Assembly: GCA_043777795.1 (NCBI GenBank)
Contig: JAYWHJ010000081.1
Location: forward strand, 1 to 31,028
DNA from: JAAFIP01 sp043777795
Lineage (GTDB): Bacteria; Pseudomonadota; Gammaproteobacteria; Burkholderiales; Burkholderiaceae_C
Reading direction: 5' to 3'
Length of the DNA: 31,028 nucleotides
Below the pieces are notes generated by a model. That model was not told the origin of the DNA. It searched no databases and saw only the letters and a list, made by a program, of their open reading frames with translations. Made by a program: the position numbers and the translations under genes. Positions 1 through 8,392 of the stretch are shown here, piece after piece. Numbering within the stretch: position 1 is the stretch's first letter; each line of letters starts with the position of its first letter.

Positions 1-1657
1 CTTCGATATAGCCGCGCGTGAGTTCTTCGGCAAAAATAGGTACACCGTCCGAGCGCCCCACAATAGCGTTTTGCACGGCGACGCTGAGCACCTGGGGAAA
101 AGCCACGGCTTGCACCAAGCGCCGGGTTTGGAAGTCAGCCAGTTTTTCCAGCTGCATCGTACTGGCATGCACGTCGCTTGCCCAGGCGGGCAGCGCGCTG
201 GGCCTGGCGGTAGCTATCAGTAAAATCGGCAACTGTGCAATGGAGGCTGCCAAGTTGCTGAACAATTCGGAGGTGGAGGGGTCGATCCAGTGCAAATCTT
301 CCACCACCACCACACCACTGCCTTTGGCCAACACCTCTAGCAAGCGAATCAGTGTTTTGAAGACCATGGCACGTACTTGCTGCGAGCTCAGGTGTTCCAA
401 GGGCTGCTTGGGGGCGGCTTTGAGGTGGATTAAATCCGCCAAAGCTGCCAGCTCCTGCTCCGTCACGGGCCCCGTGCACGTTAGCAGGTTTTTGAGCTTG
501 TCCATGGCCGCCTCGGGCGCATCACCCGCAGCAATACCGGCTCGCAGCTCTATGAAGTAGCGTACCGCAAACAACGGCGATACCGCGTTGTAGGACGAGC
601 ACTGGAACACCAGGCGCTTGTTAGCGTGAATGCCCATTTCGGTCAGAGCGTCGTCTATCAGGCGTGACTTGCCCATGCCGCCCTCGGCCTTGACTACCAG
701 GATGTGGCCATTGCCCTGGCGGGCTTCGTTGATGTGCTCTTTGATTTGCAGCGAGTAGGATTCGCGCCCGATCAGCGCGGCCTGTCGGTTACCGGAGCGC
801 ATGGCTGCAAAACGGCTGCTTTGCGTGCGCTCCTTTTGCACGCTCCACAGATGGATGGGTTGGGCAAAGCCCTTCAGATCAAAAGCACCTAAGTCTTGGC
901 ATTCAAACAAATTTCCCACCATTTGGTGGGTGGCTGTGGCAATCACGATGCCGTTGGGTTCGGCCATGGATTGCGCGCGGGCAGCCAAGTTAGGTGTTTC
1001 TCCAATCGCGTTTTCGTCTGCATCGCTGTCGGATGCCAAGGCTTTGCCTATCACCGTTAAACCGGTGGCAATGCCAATGCGCACCTGAGTGGACTGGCCA
1101 TGAAACAGCGGCAAATGCCGACAGTGTTCCACGATACTAAGCGCAGCGCGCACACACCGCTCTGTATCGTGTTCATGCGCCTGCGGATAGCCAAAATAGG
1201 CCATCACCCCGTCGCCCAAATACTGAGAAATCCAGCCTTGGTGCTCGGCAATGGTTTGCGCTACCACGGTACGAAAAGCATGCAGATAGTGGTGCAGGTC
1301 TTCCGGGTCTATTCGGGCAGACAGTTGGGTGGAGCCTACCAAATCACAGAACAGCACACTGATTTGCCTGCGCTGCATAAAAGGCGGTGCACGTACCGGC
1401 GCCACAGGTTTTTCTACCGGCTGTGCGGGCGCCGCAGCGATTGCCGTGGCCGAGGTAGGCGTGTTCAGGCGCGCAATGCCGTCTAGAGCTTTGCGCCGAT
1501 GGCCAATCGAGACTAAGCCCATCTCGCGCAAGTCCTCCGCTGTGAGGCTGCACAGCACAGCATAGTCCACATGGTTCTCGGCAAACGCAGCAGCATACTG
1601 CGACAGGCCTAGCGCCGCCAACCAGGCGGTCACATCAAAAGGTGGATTGGCGGTCAC
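1..1657 (-). CDS. SAM-domain / class III nucleotide cyclase / AAA ATPase signalling protein (C-terminus outside window)
   Basis: A continuous minus-strand frame of 552 codons runs off the left edge. It starts at a GTG at 1657, because an in-frame TAA lies three codons upstream and the first in-frame ATG falls inside the first domain. Residues about 2-62 resemble a SAM domain. Residues about 95-280 are a class III adenylate/guanylate cyclase domain with the two metal-binding aspartates visible in FCDLVGST (near 100) and YLGDGVMAYFG (near 150). After GRES comes an AAA/STAND-type ATPase with a Walker A-like EGGMGKS (near 328) and Walker B VVVEDLHWID (near 452). Family members usually continue to about 1000 residues or more with TPR-like repeats, so roughly half is missing here because of the window edge. 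By family the product would be a cytoplasmic signalling enzyme or regulator making a cyclic nucleotide; its substrate cannot be read from the sequence. The ribosome binding site is weak. Confidence 0.85.
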   Translation of the reverse strand, partial: MTANPPFDVTAWLAALGLSQYAAAFAENHVDYAVLCSLTAEDLREMGLVSIGHRRKALDGIARLNTPTSATAIAAAPAQPVEKPVAPVRAPPFMQRRQISVLFCDLVGSTQLSARIDPEDLHHYLHAFRTVVAQTIAEHQGWISQYLGDGVMAYFGYPQAHEHDTERCVRAALSIVEHCRHLPLFHGQSTQVRIGIATGLTVIGKALASDSDADENAIGETPNLAARAQSMAEPNGIVIATATHQMVGNLFECQDLGAFDLKGFAQPIHLWSVQKERTQSSRFAAMRSGNRQAALIGRESYSLQIKEHINEARQGNGHILVVKAEGGMGKSRLIDDALTEMGIHANKRLVFQCSSYNAVSPLFAVRYFIELRAGIAAGDAPEAAMDKLKNLLTCTGPVTEQELAALADLIHLKAAPKQPLEHLSSQQVRAMVFKTLIRLLEVLAKGSGVVVVEDLHWIDPSTSELFSNLAASIAQLPILLIATARPSALPAWASDVHASTMQLEKLADFQTRRLVQAVAFPQVLSVAVQNAIVGRSDGVPIFAEELTRGYIE

Positions 1658-1711
1658 GCGGATTTACTTTGGGCGAAAGAGAGAAGGCATTGTTGTGGTC
1701 GCGGCGGGTTT

Positions 1712-3352
1712 TCAAGCAGCCGAGCAGCACAGTGCACGCGTGGTGTAGGCAATCGGCTGGTCAATGGCGTGTTGCAATGGGGTTGGCAAAATGATCACCG
1801 GGCCAGGGCCCACGCCAGGCGGCATCAGGGGGCGCACAGCCTGGCTGAAGCGAAACAGCATCTGCGGGTCGTACTTGCATTTCACCGCATACAGACCAGC
1901 CTGCGCCTCGCCCCAGTATCTGTGGGCATAGTCGGGCTGGTTCACGCGCGGATAGTTTTGGTAGATGTGCCCGTTGGAGCGCGGCTCCATGTAAGCCAAC
2001 CATGCATCCAAATAATCCACCGCTGGCTTGCGCTGCGCCTCGTCCAGCCAAAACACGTCAAGCACCGCGTTAAACACGGTGTTGCGGTGGATAAAAGAGC
2101 TCTTCTCAACCGGATACGCATTGATTGCGCCGCCGTAGAACTCCATATAAAAGTAGGTGTACTTATTGGGCGCCAGCGCAAAAAGGTTGAGCAAGCCGCG
2201 CCAGTCGCCTTCGCTCCAGTTGCGCTCCACATAGCGGGCTGATTTGTCTTCGCGTGGCCAAGGTTGGTCAGGGCCCAGGCTCGGCATGCCGTAGGGCACG
2301 TTGAGCAAGTCTTGATTGAGGTTTTGGAAGCTGTCCATCTTGGTCCACTGCACCACCGCGCCAGGCAGGCTACACAGCATGTTGATCGATGCTTGACCAG
2401 CGGCTTGGTCGCCCACATACAGGCCGCGCAGCATCAGGTAAGGCTGCATCGGAGTAGCCGGTGTCACGGGGATGCCGCCGGCGATATTGGGCTGGTAACA
2501 CAGCGAGACTTGGATGTTCAGATTGGGCGATGCCGCAGTGCGCATGTAGTTGCCTTGCATGCACACGAGCGCGCCAGTGGCGTTTTGCAGGTCCTGCTCG
2601 GTTTGCAGCGGGAAGATGATCGCCCAGCCAAACACTTGGCCAATCTTGCGCAATTGGTACGTGACATTGAGCAACACCCCAAAATTGCCGCCTGTGCCGC
2701 CGCGCATGGCCCACCACAGGTCGCTGTTGACGTCGGGCGTAGCCGTGACGATGCTGCCATCGGCCAGCATCACGCGCAGGGCCAGTACGTTGTCGCAGTT
2801 CATGCCGTAGGTGACCGAGGTAAAGCCGTAGCCGCCACCTTGCACATAGCCGCCCACGCACACATCGTCGCACTCGCCGCCGGGCACATGCAGGCCATAG
2901 GGCTCCAGGCAAGCGTTGAGTTTGCCAAACTTGGTGCCGCAGCCTACGGTGGCGGTCAGACCTTGCACGTCGATGACCACGTCCGACAATGCACTTACGT
3001 CCACCAAAACACCAGATCCAGCAGAGAAACCCGCCGTGCAGTGCCCACCAGAGCGCAGCGCCAGCGGTGCGAGCGATGTTTTTGACAGTTCCAGTGCCAC
3101 GGCTACATCGCTCTCGACGGCGCAGTACACGATCATGCTGGGGTAGGCGTCAAAGACCGGATTGAACAGTTTGCGGTCGGTGTTGTAAGCCGGGTCTTTG
3201 GGCAGCACGATCGTGCCCTGCAACTTGATTTGCGCCTGCTTGACCTGCTCTCTATTCACCAAAAATTCGGAAAAATAAGCATCTTCTTGCTTGTCCCAAT
3301 GCTTTAGCAGCGCTGCGTCGCGCATCAGCTTGCGTGAATAATTGTGTGGCAT
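1712..3352 (-). CDS. FAD-linked oxidase of the berberine-bridge-enzyme type (PCMH + BBE domains)
   Basis: A 546-residue flavoprotein. The N-terminal half is a PCMH-type FAD-binding domain. RSGGH (His104) matches the histidine that binds FAD covalently. GGECDDVCVGGYVQGGGYG puts Cys161 where plant berberine bridge enzymes have the second, cysteinyl, FAD link, so bicovalent flavin is predicted. The C-terminus has a BBE domain (YWGEAQAGL, then VKCKYDP and FRFSQ). Family members oxidise alcohols, sugars or alkaloid-like substrates using oxygen; the substrate here is unknown. I place the start at the ATG at 3352 (MPHNYSRK). The frame stays open to 3547, but those extra 65 residues do not look like protein of this family. 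No clear signal peptide was found. The gene stands alone, between the cyclase gene and a repeat-rich region. Confidence 0.88.
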   Translation of the reverse strand: MPHNYSRKLMRDAALLKHWDKQEDAYFSEFLVNREQVKQAQIKLQGTIVLPKDPAYNTDRKLFNPVFDAYPSMIVYCAVESDVAVALELSKTSLAPLALRSGGHCTAGFSAGSGVLVDVSALSDVVIDVQGLTATVGCGTKFGKLNACLEPYGLHVPGGECDDVCVGGYVQGGGYGFTSVTYGMNCDNVLALRVMLADGSIVTATPDVNSDLWWAMRGGTGGNFGVLLNVTYQLRKIGQVFGWAIIFPLQTEQDLQNATGALVCMQGNYMRTAASPNLNIQVSLCYQPNIAGGIPVTPATPMQPYLMLRGLYVGDQAAGQASINMLCSLPGAVVQWTKMDSFQNLNQDLLNVPYGMPSLGPDQPWPREDKSARYVERNWSEGDWRGLLNLFALAPNKYTYFYMEFYGGAINAYPVEKSSFIHRNTVFNAVLDVFWLDEAQRKPAVDYLDAWLAYMEPRSNGHIYQNYPRVNQPDYAHRYWGEAQAGLYAVKCKYDPQMLFRFSQAVRPLMPPGVGPGPVIILPTPLQHAIDQPIAYTTRALCCSAA

Positions 3353-3605
3353 CGGTTCTTTCGAGGCAAGTGTGTGGAAAGCATATTCATTGTAGGTACT
3401 TTCCTTAAAAAACCAGCGAGTTCTTTTGGCGAACCCGCGCAAGTGGTGAGTGTGGTGCACTGTGATTGGCTGCGGATTGAAGGGCGAACCAAGATGGCAC
3501 AAAACAGAGCAAATTTGTGTCACGCGATTCGGACGGATGAGGCGCACTCACGCCCGCTCCTGTGGAACACGCCAAAAGCCCAAATAGGGATCGTCAATCA
3601 CTACA

Positions 3606-3804
3606 TATTTAATAGCTTCTCCCGCAATATTTTAAAAGGCTACAGCCGAATAGGTATATGAAAAAAAGCTGTTTTTGAGCCGTTTTTCAAGCTCCGAGGC
3701 GTTAAAAAACCGCAAAAACCATCTCAAACACCTATCTTGAGCTATTTTCTAGGTCTCAATCGGGCTGCAGAGCTTTAAATTATTGCGGGAGAAGCTACTA
3801 AATA
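3606..3804. repeat. MITE-like dispersed repeat, full copy A
   Basis: About 199 bp bounded by terminal inverted repeats. The left end reads TATTTAATAGCTTCTCCCGC and the right end, on the other strand, TATTTAGTAGCTTCTCCCGC; pairing continues for about 40 bp into GGCT(A/G)CAGCC. The body is AT-rich and has no credible gene. It aligns along its whole length with 30634-30841: for example GAGCCGTTTTTCAAGCTCC here against GAGCGTTTTTTATGCTCC there. It lies upstream of the flavin oxidase gene and could supply a promoter or hairpin, which is not demonstrated. Confidence 0.8.
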
Positions 3805-4050
3805 AGCAGCATGATGGTTGCATTGCACTTCCATCATGCGCCCTGCAAGTTCTCTCTGCTGCACCGCAGGCCTTCGAACACGCCACTACGTCCGAACAGG
3901 TTGAATTTAAGCGTGATACCTTGTGCCCACTGTCTTGTAGTGATGAAGTGCTACTGTTTTGTGAGGCAACACTTTTTGGACCTTACGCTGAGGTGAGGTG
4001 CTCGCGCCTGAGAGGCTACGCGGGAAGAGTTGACGTGCAGGAAACTCTGC

Positions 4051-4134
4051 AAATGGGGTCAGAGCAAAATTTCCTAGAGGTGTGGATTCGCGCCGATCAG
4101 ATGGTCGTCCTGAATTTTGATCTGACCCCATTTT
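4051..4134. repeat. GGGGTCAGA-type inverted repeat, REP/MITE-like hairpin
   Basis: The left arm AAATGGGGTCAGAGCAAAAT (4051-4070) and the right arm (4112-4134; reverse complement AAAATGGGGTCAGATCAAAA) match over about 22 bp with one mismatch and enclose about 40 bp. The GGGGTCAGA...TCTGACCCC pair is, to my knowledge, the mark of short repeats mobilised by RAYT/TnpREP-type transposases in proteobacteria. No transposase gene is present, so this would be a non-autonomous copy. Confidence 0.65.
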
Positions 4135-4201
4135 CTCCTTGGCTTTTCGAGCGAACTTACCGAAGCCTTCGCGAACCCCTCAACAAGCTCAGCGCCAGCA
4201 A

Positions 4202-4650
4202 AAACGCTGTGTATTAACCAGCGCGCTGTGCCCGTGCGCCCTGCTGATGGCCAGTACCGCGCTGGCGCAAACCATAGCTTCACTGGAGTCGTCTGCCCTC
4301 TAACCATCGTAGGCCCTGGCAATTGATGCCGTGGCGGGCGCGTTGCGCGGTGGTAGCTACGCGGTCTATTTTCGGCACACGGCCACCGACTTTTCGAAAA
4401 GCGACGCGGTCACGCCCAGAGCCGTCATGCGTGAAAGCGACTGCGCTGACTACCCGGGCCTGAAGCAATTGCTGGCCTCGCCGTGGCCGCAGGCAGCAAC
4501 CGCTGGCTGATAGGCCACGGCAACCCGTTTGGCGCGGTAGCCGGTGCGCCGCACCTGACCGAAGGCAAGACCGGCGTGATCCGGCCGGGCGGCACGGGCT
4601 GGACGGTCGTGGCGCGGGTGATGCCCCGGTACTGGGCGCAGCTGAAGTAG
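4202..4650 (+). pseudogene. Decayed histidine phosphatase family protein
   Basis: One frame gives an export-signal-like segment (ALLMASTALAQ at 4238-4270), two stop codons, then ALRGGSYAVYFRHTATDFSK, which is the RHxxTD active-site start of secreted histidine (phosphoglycerate-mutase-like) phosphatases. It goes on to LLASPWPQA and stops. The adjacent frame gives NRWLIGHGNPFGAVAG (the second catalytic His, GHGN), then VIRPGG and VVARVMPRYW, and ends at 4650. The middle of the protein, about 60-80 residues, is missing. Two in-frame stops, an internal deletion and a frame change make this a dead gene. It lies next to a REP-like hairpin, in line with a decay zone. The exact 5' limit is uncertain. 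Confidence 0.7.
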
Positions 4651-5365
4651 GTGTACGCATCAGCAAGAGTGGGTGCCGACGCGATATTTACCCAGCTGTC
4701 GGTGCTGAGCTGCGCCATACCATTTCCCCGCAACCGCAATGTTGGCACCTATCCACATCGGTAAATCATGGGTCAGTGGATTTCCGGCACGCGGGTCAAT
4801 TCTCCACTAGCTGCAACGCCCAAGGTCTGGTACGACACGGAACCAAACAGCTGTGCAGTCGGCAATTTCTCAGGGTGCATGGCAAACTTGATTGATGAAT
4901 ACATCATTTATCGCATTCCAAAGCTGGCTATGTCAGTTGCCAGACACTGCCTGGAAAAGTTGAAGCCTGAGCTTCGACTCCCCAGACGACAAATTTTTAA
5001 TTGAATACCGGATGAGCAGACATATGGACGCCTTGGACGCTTTGCTTTTGAGAACCGGTGAGTTTCAAGACACAGTGCGTGCGCATGTTGCAAGTTTGGT
5101 TCCGTCCGAAGGAGCTCGGTACTTGGTGGCGTTTCAGGCAGGCGTTTTGTCGCCGGAATGCCCCAGGGTCGGCGATTCTGACGTGGATACAGTGCATGGA
5201 TTTGGGACGAGTGCATCACTCTGGTACCCGGCGAGAGCTTAGGTGCTGCGCCTGAATGGGACTTGGCAAGCCAGCCGAAAAAACCCTCTAGAAATCGGAT
5301 GGCGTGGAGAAGTTGCCAGGCTTATTTCAACTACTTGGGTACAGGCTCGACTTTCACTGACAGGT
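4651..5365. other. Gene-poor stretch with a possible short gene remnant
   Basis: No intact gene is convincing. A plus-strand frame beginning at 5012 encodes about 50 residues (including LVPSEGARYLVAFQAGVLS) that faintly resemble the N-terminus of a small helical DUF6988-like protein, then loses similarity and ends at 5242. I treat it as a possible remnant only. The rest, including the 3' side of the MerR gene, shows nothing I can name. Confidence 0.3.
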
Positions 5366-5827
5366 TCAAGCGCGTCGTCTGGCTTTATTCACAGACAAAG
5401 CGGTCATAAACTCAATGACGAAGTTGCAGTCTTCATCTTGCAGCACGCTCATGTCACCCGCCGCAACCGGTGCAACATACTCTCGAATGACGTGCAGACC
5501 GGCAATTCGTTCATCTATTTTGGTCAGGACCTCCCCAGCCAGCCGCTGAATCGCGAGCACATCGATCTCACCGTGATCGCGATCGGACAGCAGCAGCGCG
5601 ATTTCGGCCAGCGTGAAGCCTAGCTCCTTCAGATGCTTGATGGTCTTGAGACGGTCCAGCATGTCGCCGCCATATTGGCGATAACCGGCTTCAGTTCGGC
5701 TCTGTGGCGCAATCAACCCCTGCTCCTCATACAAGCGCAATTGGCCGCGGGTGACGTTGGCAGCTTTGCACAAGGCGCTGGTCGTCTGCAGCGACTTAAG
5801 CGCGTTTACGTGGATGACATTCTTCAT
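5366..5827 (-). CDS. MerR family transcriptional regulator
   Basis: 153 residues. A MerR winged-helix DNA-binding domain covers about residues 12-80 (LCKAANVTRGQLRLYEEQGL, then YRQY, then LKTIKHLKELGFTLAEI). A coiled-coil dimerisation helix follows (about 85-120), then a short C-terminal effector tail of about 35 residues. Only two cysteines are present (20 and 134), without the metal-binding loop of MerR, CueR or ZntR, so a metal sensor is unlikely; the signal is unknown. It is divergent from the SDR gene at 6028, and both start regions carry the same MerR-type promoter/dyad. I therefore infer that it regulates itself and the SDR operon. The leader from the predicted promoter to the ATG is about 60 nt. 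Confidence 0.9.
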   Translation of the reverse strand: MKNVIHVNALKSLQTTSALCKAANVTRGQLRLYEEQGLIAPQSRTEAGYRQYGGDMLDRLKTIKHLKELGFTLAEIALLLSDRDHGEIDVLAIQRLAGEVLTKIDERIAGLHVIREYVAPVAAGDMSVLQDEDCNFVIEFMTALSVNKARRRA

Positions 5828-5892
5828 ATTTTTCTGGTGTGCAGTCGTCGTTTGCGCTGGAAAAAGGATTTGTTTTCATTGATTTTGAAAAC

Positions 5893-5924
5893 ATCATAAA
5901 CCTGGCACCACGGTGCCAGGTCAA
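5893..5924 (-). promoter_or_regulatory. MerR-type promoter and operator for the MerR gene
   Basis: On the minus strand a -35 TTGACC (5919-5924) and a -10 TATGAT (5893-5898) are separated by 20 bp. That is the over-long spacing typical of MerR-activated promoters. Most of the spacer is a dyad with 10-bp arms, ACCTGGCACC and GGTGCCAGGT, around a two-base centre (5900-5921). Confidence 0.7.
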
Positions 5925-5961
5925 GGCGTTTAAATAATCTTGTTGGAAGTCAACAAACCCC

Positions 5962-5993
5962 TTGACATGGCACCTATGTACCGGGTTTCTAAT
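5962..5993 (+). promoter_or_regulatory. MerR-type promoter for the SDR / membrane-protein operon
   Basis: -35 TTGACA (5962-5967) and -10 TCTAAT (5988-5993) are again 20 bp apart. The spacer begins TGGCACC and ends GGGTT, a degenerate copy of the dyad in the MerR gene's own promoter. A longer SDR reading frame could begin with the TTG of this -35 box, but that TTG is better explained as promoter. Confidence 0.65.
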
Positions 5994-6027
5994 CCTTTTA
6001 TCGGAAAAACCCCTTTGGAGATTTATC

Positions 6028-6825
6028 TTGGCGACAGTCCTCACACCCCACAAAACAGCACTCGTCACTGGCGCCTCATCGGGGATAGGCAAGGCGCTGG
6101 CTTATCACTTTGCGCAAGACGGCTACCACCTCGTGCTGGCAGCCCGCAGCGTTGCCAAGATGCAGACCTTGGCCGATGACTTGCAAAAGCAATTCAAGGT
6201 GGTCGTCACCGTCATCGGCGCAGACCTCGAAACTAACGAAGGTGCTGCACAGCTGCACGCCGAGATCAAAGCGCGCGGCATTGTCCTGAGCGCCCTGGTC
6301 AACAACGCCGGGTACGGTACCTTTGGTGAGTTCAAGGACTCGGCGCTGGCGTCGGAGCTGGCCATGATGCAGCTCAACATGAACACGGTTGTCGTGCTAA
6401 CCAAACTCTTCATGCCAGATTTGTTGGCGACGCGCGGCAAGATTCTGAACACGGCATCCACCGCGGCTTTTCAACCGGGGCCTTACATGGCGGTGTATTA
6501 CGCTACCAAATCTTTTGTCCTGAGCTTCTCCGAGGCCATTGCCTCTGAGTTGGAAGACACCGGTATCACCGTGACGGCGCTGTGCCCCGGACCGACGGCC
6601 TCGGGCTTTCAGGACAAGGCGGATTTGGGCAACTCGGCACTGGTCAAGGGCAAGAAACTGCCCACCTCAGAAGAAGTTGCCAAGTTGGGCTACCGCGCCA
6701 TGCAACGCGGGCAGCGGGTCTACATCCCTGGATTCGCGAATTGGGCCATGGCGCAAAGCATGCGCATCACACCGCGCAACATGGCTACTAAAGTGGTCAA
6801 AACCTTGACCAGACCCCTTGCATAA
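6028..6825 (+). CDS. Short-chain dehydrogenase/reductase (classical SDR)
   Basis: 265 residues. The Rossmann motif TGASSGIG (14-21) binds NAD(P); NNAG (92-95), Ser144 and YxxxK (Tyr157, Lys161) complete the catalytic set. CPGPT (187-191) follows, as is usual. The overall type is the DltE/YdfG-like group of cytoplasmic oxidoreductases; the substrate cannot be told. I set the start at the TTG at 6028 (MATVLTPHK) because a GGAG Shine-Dalgarno lies 7 nt upstream and the MerR-type promoter would start transcripts near 6000. The frame extends further upstream to 5962 but only through the promoter. It is followed by a membrane protein 10 nt downstream and is probably co-transcribed with it under the MerR regulator. 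Confidence 0.9.
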   Translation: MATVLTPHKTALVTGASSGIGKALAYHFAQDGYHLVLAARSVAKMQTLADDLQKQFKVVVTVIGADLETNEGAAQLHAEIKARGIVLSALVNNAGYGTFGEFKDSALASELAMMQLNMNTVVVLTKLFMPDLLATRGKILNTASTAAFQPGPYMAVYYATKSFVLSFSEAIASELEDTGITVTALCPGPTASGFQDKADLGNSALVKGKKLPTSEEVAKLGYRAMQRGQRVYIPGFANWAMAQSMRITPRNMATKVVKTLTRPLA

Positions 6826-6835
6826 GGACCGCATC

Positions 6836-7324
6836 ATGATCAACCACATGAACAGTTATTTCAGCGCAGAGAAACAGGAGAGCTTGATCTTCATCACTGT
6901 TGGCCTGCTGGCCATCGGCATCAGTGTATGGCTATGGATGAGCGGTCATCGGCTGAAATCCATGGCCTACCCACTGGTGGCCATTGCGGTGATGCAGATC
7001 GTGGTCGGTGCTTCGGTCTATCTGCGCACCGACGTGCAGCTGTCCACCTTGAGCGCTCAGCTGAACGCGAACCCTGCGGCGTTGAAGGCGGAAGAAACCA
7101 ACCGGATGCAGACCGTGATGAAAAACTTCTCGATCTACAAGGCGGTCGAAATGGTGCTATTGATCATAGGCGTTGGAATGATCGCCTTTCTGCAGCGCCA
7201 CGACTTGGCCGCGGGTATTGGCGTTGGCCTGGTTTTGCAGGCAGCTTTCACGCTGACACTGGACATTTTTGCTGAGGCTAGGGGTGCTGACTACCTGTCC
7301 GCAATCCGTTCGCTTGCAACCTGA
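6836..7324 (+). CDS. Small integral membrane protein of unknown function
   Basis: 162 residues with about four hydrophobic segments: LIFITVGLLAIGISVWLWM, AYPLVAIAVMQIVVGASVYL, VEMVLLIIGVGMIAFL and a weaker one near AGIGVGLVLQAAFTL. A polar stretch lies between segments two and three (residues about 70-100). I start it at the ATG at 6836, which has AAGGA 7 nt upstream; an in-frame TTG at 6818 would overlap the SDR gene. I do not recognise a named family. Its position directly after the SDR in a MerR-controlled operon suggests a role in the same response. Confidence 0.75.
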   Translation: MINHMNSYFSAEKQESLIFITVGLLAIGISVWLWMSGHRLKSMAYPLVAIAVMQIVVGASVYLRTDVQLSTLSAQLNANPAALKAEETNRMQTVMKNFSIYKAVEMVLLIIGVGMIAFLQRHDLAAGIGVGLVLQAAFTLTLDIFAEARGADYLSAIRSLAT

Positions 7325-7909
7325 AGTGGTGATCCGCCAGCGTTTACTTGCCGATCGCCAAATCGTAAGGTCGCATGGTCGCACCTCGTCACTACTGGGT
7401 GCAGCAATCCTCGAATTCGCCACCACAATGCTGATCGCGCGCTGTTGGAGTGAATGTCAGGTTTGGAGCAAGCAATTCGGGTAAACCTATTTCAGGAATC
7501 TTGGCAAACGCGAGGTTCATGAACTCCCCCTGTCCGGCGACACGCTGGACTGCCCGTAACCCGCCATTGGTCAGCGTCGGCTTTCGCTACATTCCAGTCG
7601 GCCACCAGCAATATCGGCAAGCGATAGTCAATGTCAGCTTTAGGGCAGTCTGCTAAAACTCTTGAACTTCCGTTTTGTCGTCGAGTCATCCCAGTCACGA
7701 CAGGCTCCTTCCGCGCCGGCAGGCGTAAAAGACCGCTCTGCGGCGGTGACCTCGCCAAAGGGCTGGTCGTGCGTCGACACTGATCTGCCTCGCGATCAGT
7801 GCCACCGAAGTCAATTGATGTGGCACAGCTCGCCAGGAGTTGTGCAGAGCGTCCTAAATGGGTCGGGGCGAGTAATTTCTGATCAATTCGGCGTGAACTT
7901 GGTTGCGGC
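7325..7909. other. Gene-free stretch with nested inverted repeats
   Basis: No credible gene on either strand. Two overlapping inverted repeats stand out: CACTGATC (7778-7785) with GATCAGTG (7794-7801), and GTGCCAC (7799-7805) with GTGGCAC (7820-7826). The DNA may be a remnant of a mobile element, but I could not name it. Confidence 0.4.
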
Positions 7910-8392
7910 CTAACAAACCCGCAGCACCTCAAACTGCTGTCGGGTTAGAGCGACCTGTATCGACACCTGATCACCCTCGCATTTACCCAGCATGGCCCTG
8001 CCCAAAGGGGCTTCGCTGCTGATGACCTGAACGAACTCTGAGCCGCTGGCCAACTTCATGCTGCCTCCATTCGGGCCGAGAAAGAGCTGCTGCTGCTTGT
8101 CGTCGGAATCGACCAGGCAGACCAGCGCGCCGAGCTGTATACCTTTGCTGGCGTCGTAGGGGCGCGGGCGGAATTGGCGCCAATCGGCCATCGCCTGGCG
8201 GATGGCTTCGGCGCGACGAGCTTGGCCGGTGGACAGGTAAGCGGCTTCGAGTCCCAACGTGTCGTATTTGTTTTCGGCGATGTTTTCTTCGTGAGTCGCC
8301 GTTTCATGGGCCGCCCGCATGGCGCGCTCGGCTTGCAGCAGGTCTTCGGCGAGCCGTTCCAGCACCCGCTGCTGTAGCAAGAATTTATCCAT
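7910..8392 (-). CDS. GreA/GreB family transcription elongation factor-like protein
   Basis: 160 residues. The N-terminal half is a coiled coil (LLQQRVLERLAEDLLQAER onward) with an acidic tip-like ENIAENKYDTLGLEAAYL. The C-terminal half is an FKBP-like GreA/B_C domain (GALVCL, then QLFLGPNGG, then VISSEAPLGRAMLGKCEGD). True Gre factors enter the RNA polymerase secondary channel and rescue arrested complexes. This diverged subgroup has an unproven role and may be a Gre-like RNAP-channel protein. The ATG start at 8392 has only a weak ribosome binding site. It stands alone among gene-poor DNA. Confidence 0.8.
   Translation of the reverse strand: MDKFLLQQRVLERLAEDLLQAERAMRAAHETATHEENIAENKYDTLGLEAAYLSTGQARRAEAIRQAMADWRQFRPRPYDASKGIQLGALVCLVDSDDKQQQLFLGPNGGSMKLASGSEFVQVISSEAPLGRAMLGKCEGDQVSIQVALTRQQFEVLRVC

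Noticed and set aside
3353..3547. 65-residue extension of the flavin oxidase
   Set aside because: His- and Arg-rich sequence unlike the family; the ATG at 3352 fits better.
3783..4217. Plus-strand frame of 144 codons
   Set aside because: It begins inside the MITE-like repeat, runs through the GGGGTCAGA hairpin and resembles no protein.
5962..6027. N-terminal extension of the SDR from TTG 5962
   Set aside because: The TTG is the first three bases of a -35 box; a TTG at 6028 has a GGAG ribosome site and begins the normal SDR N-terminus.
7492..7932. Minus-strand frame of 146 codons beside the Gre-like gene
   Set aside because: Arg/Pro/Ser-rich shadow composition, overlaps the Gre-like gene end and has no recognisable motif.
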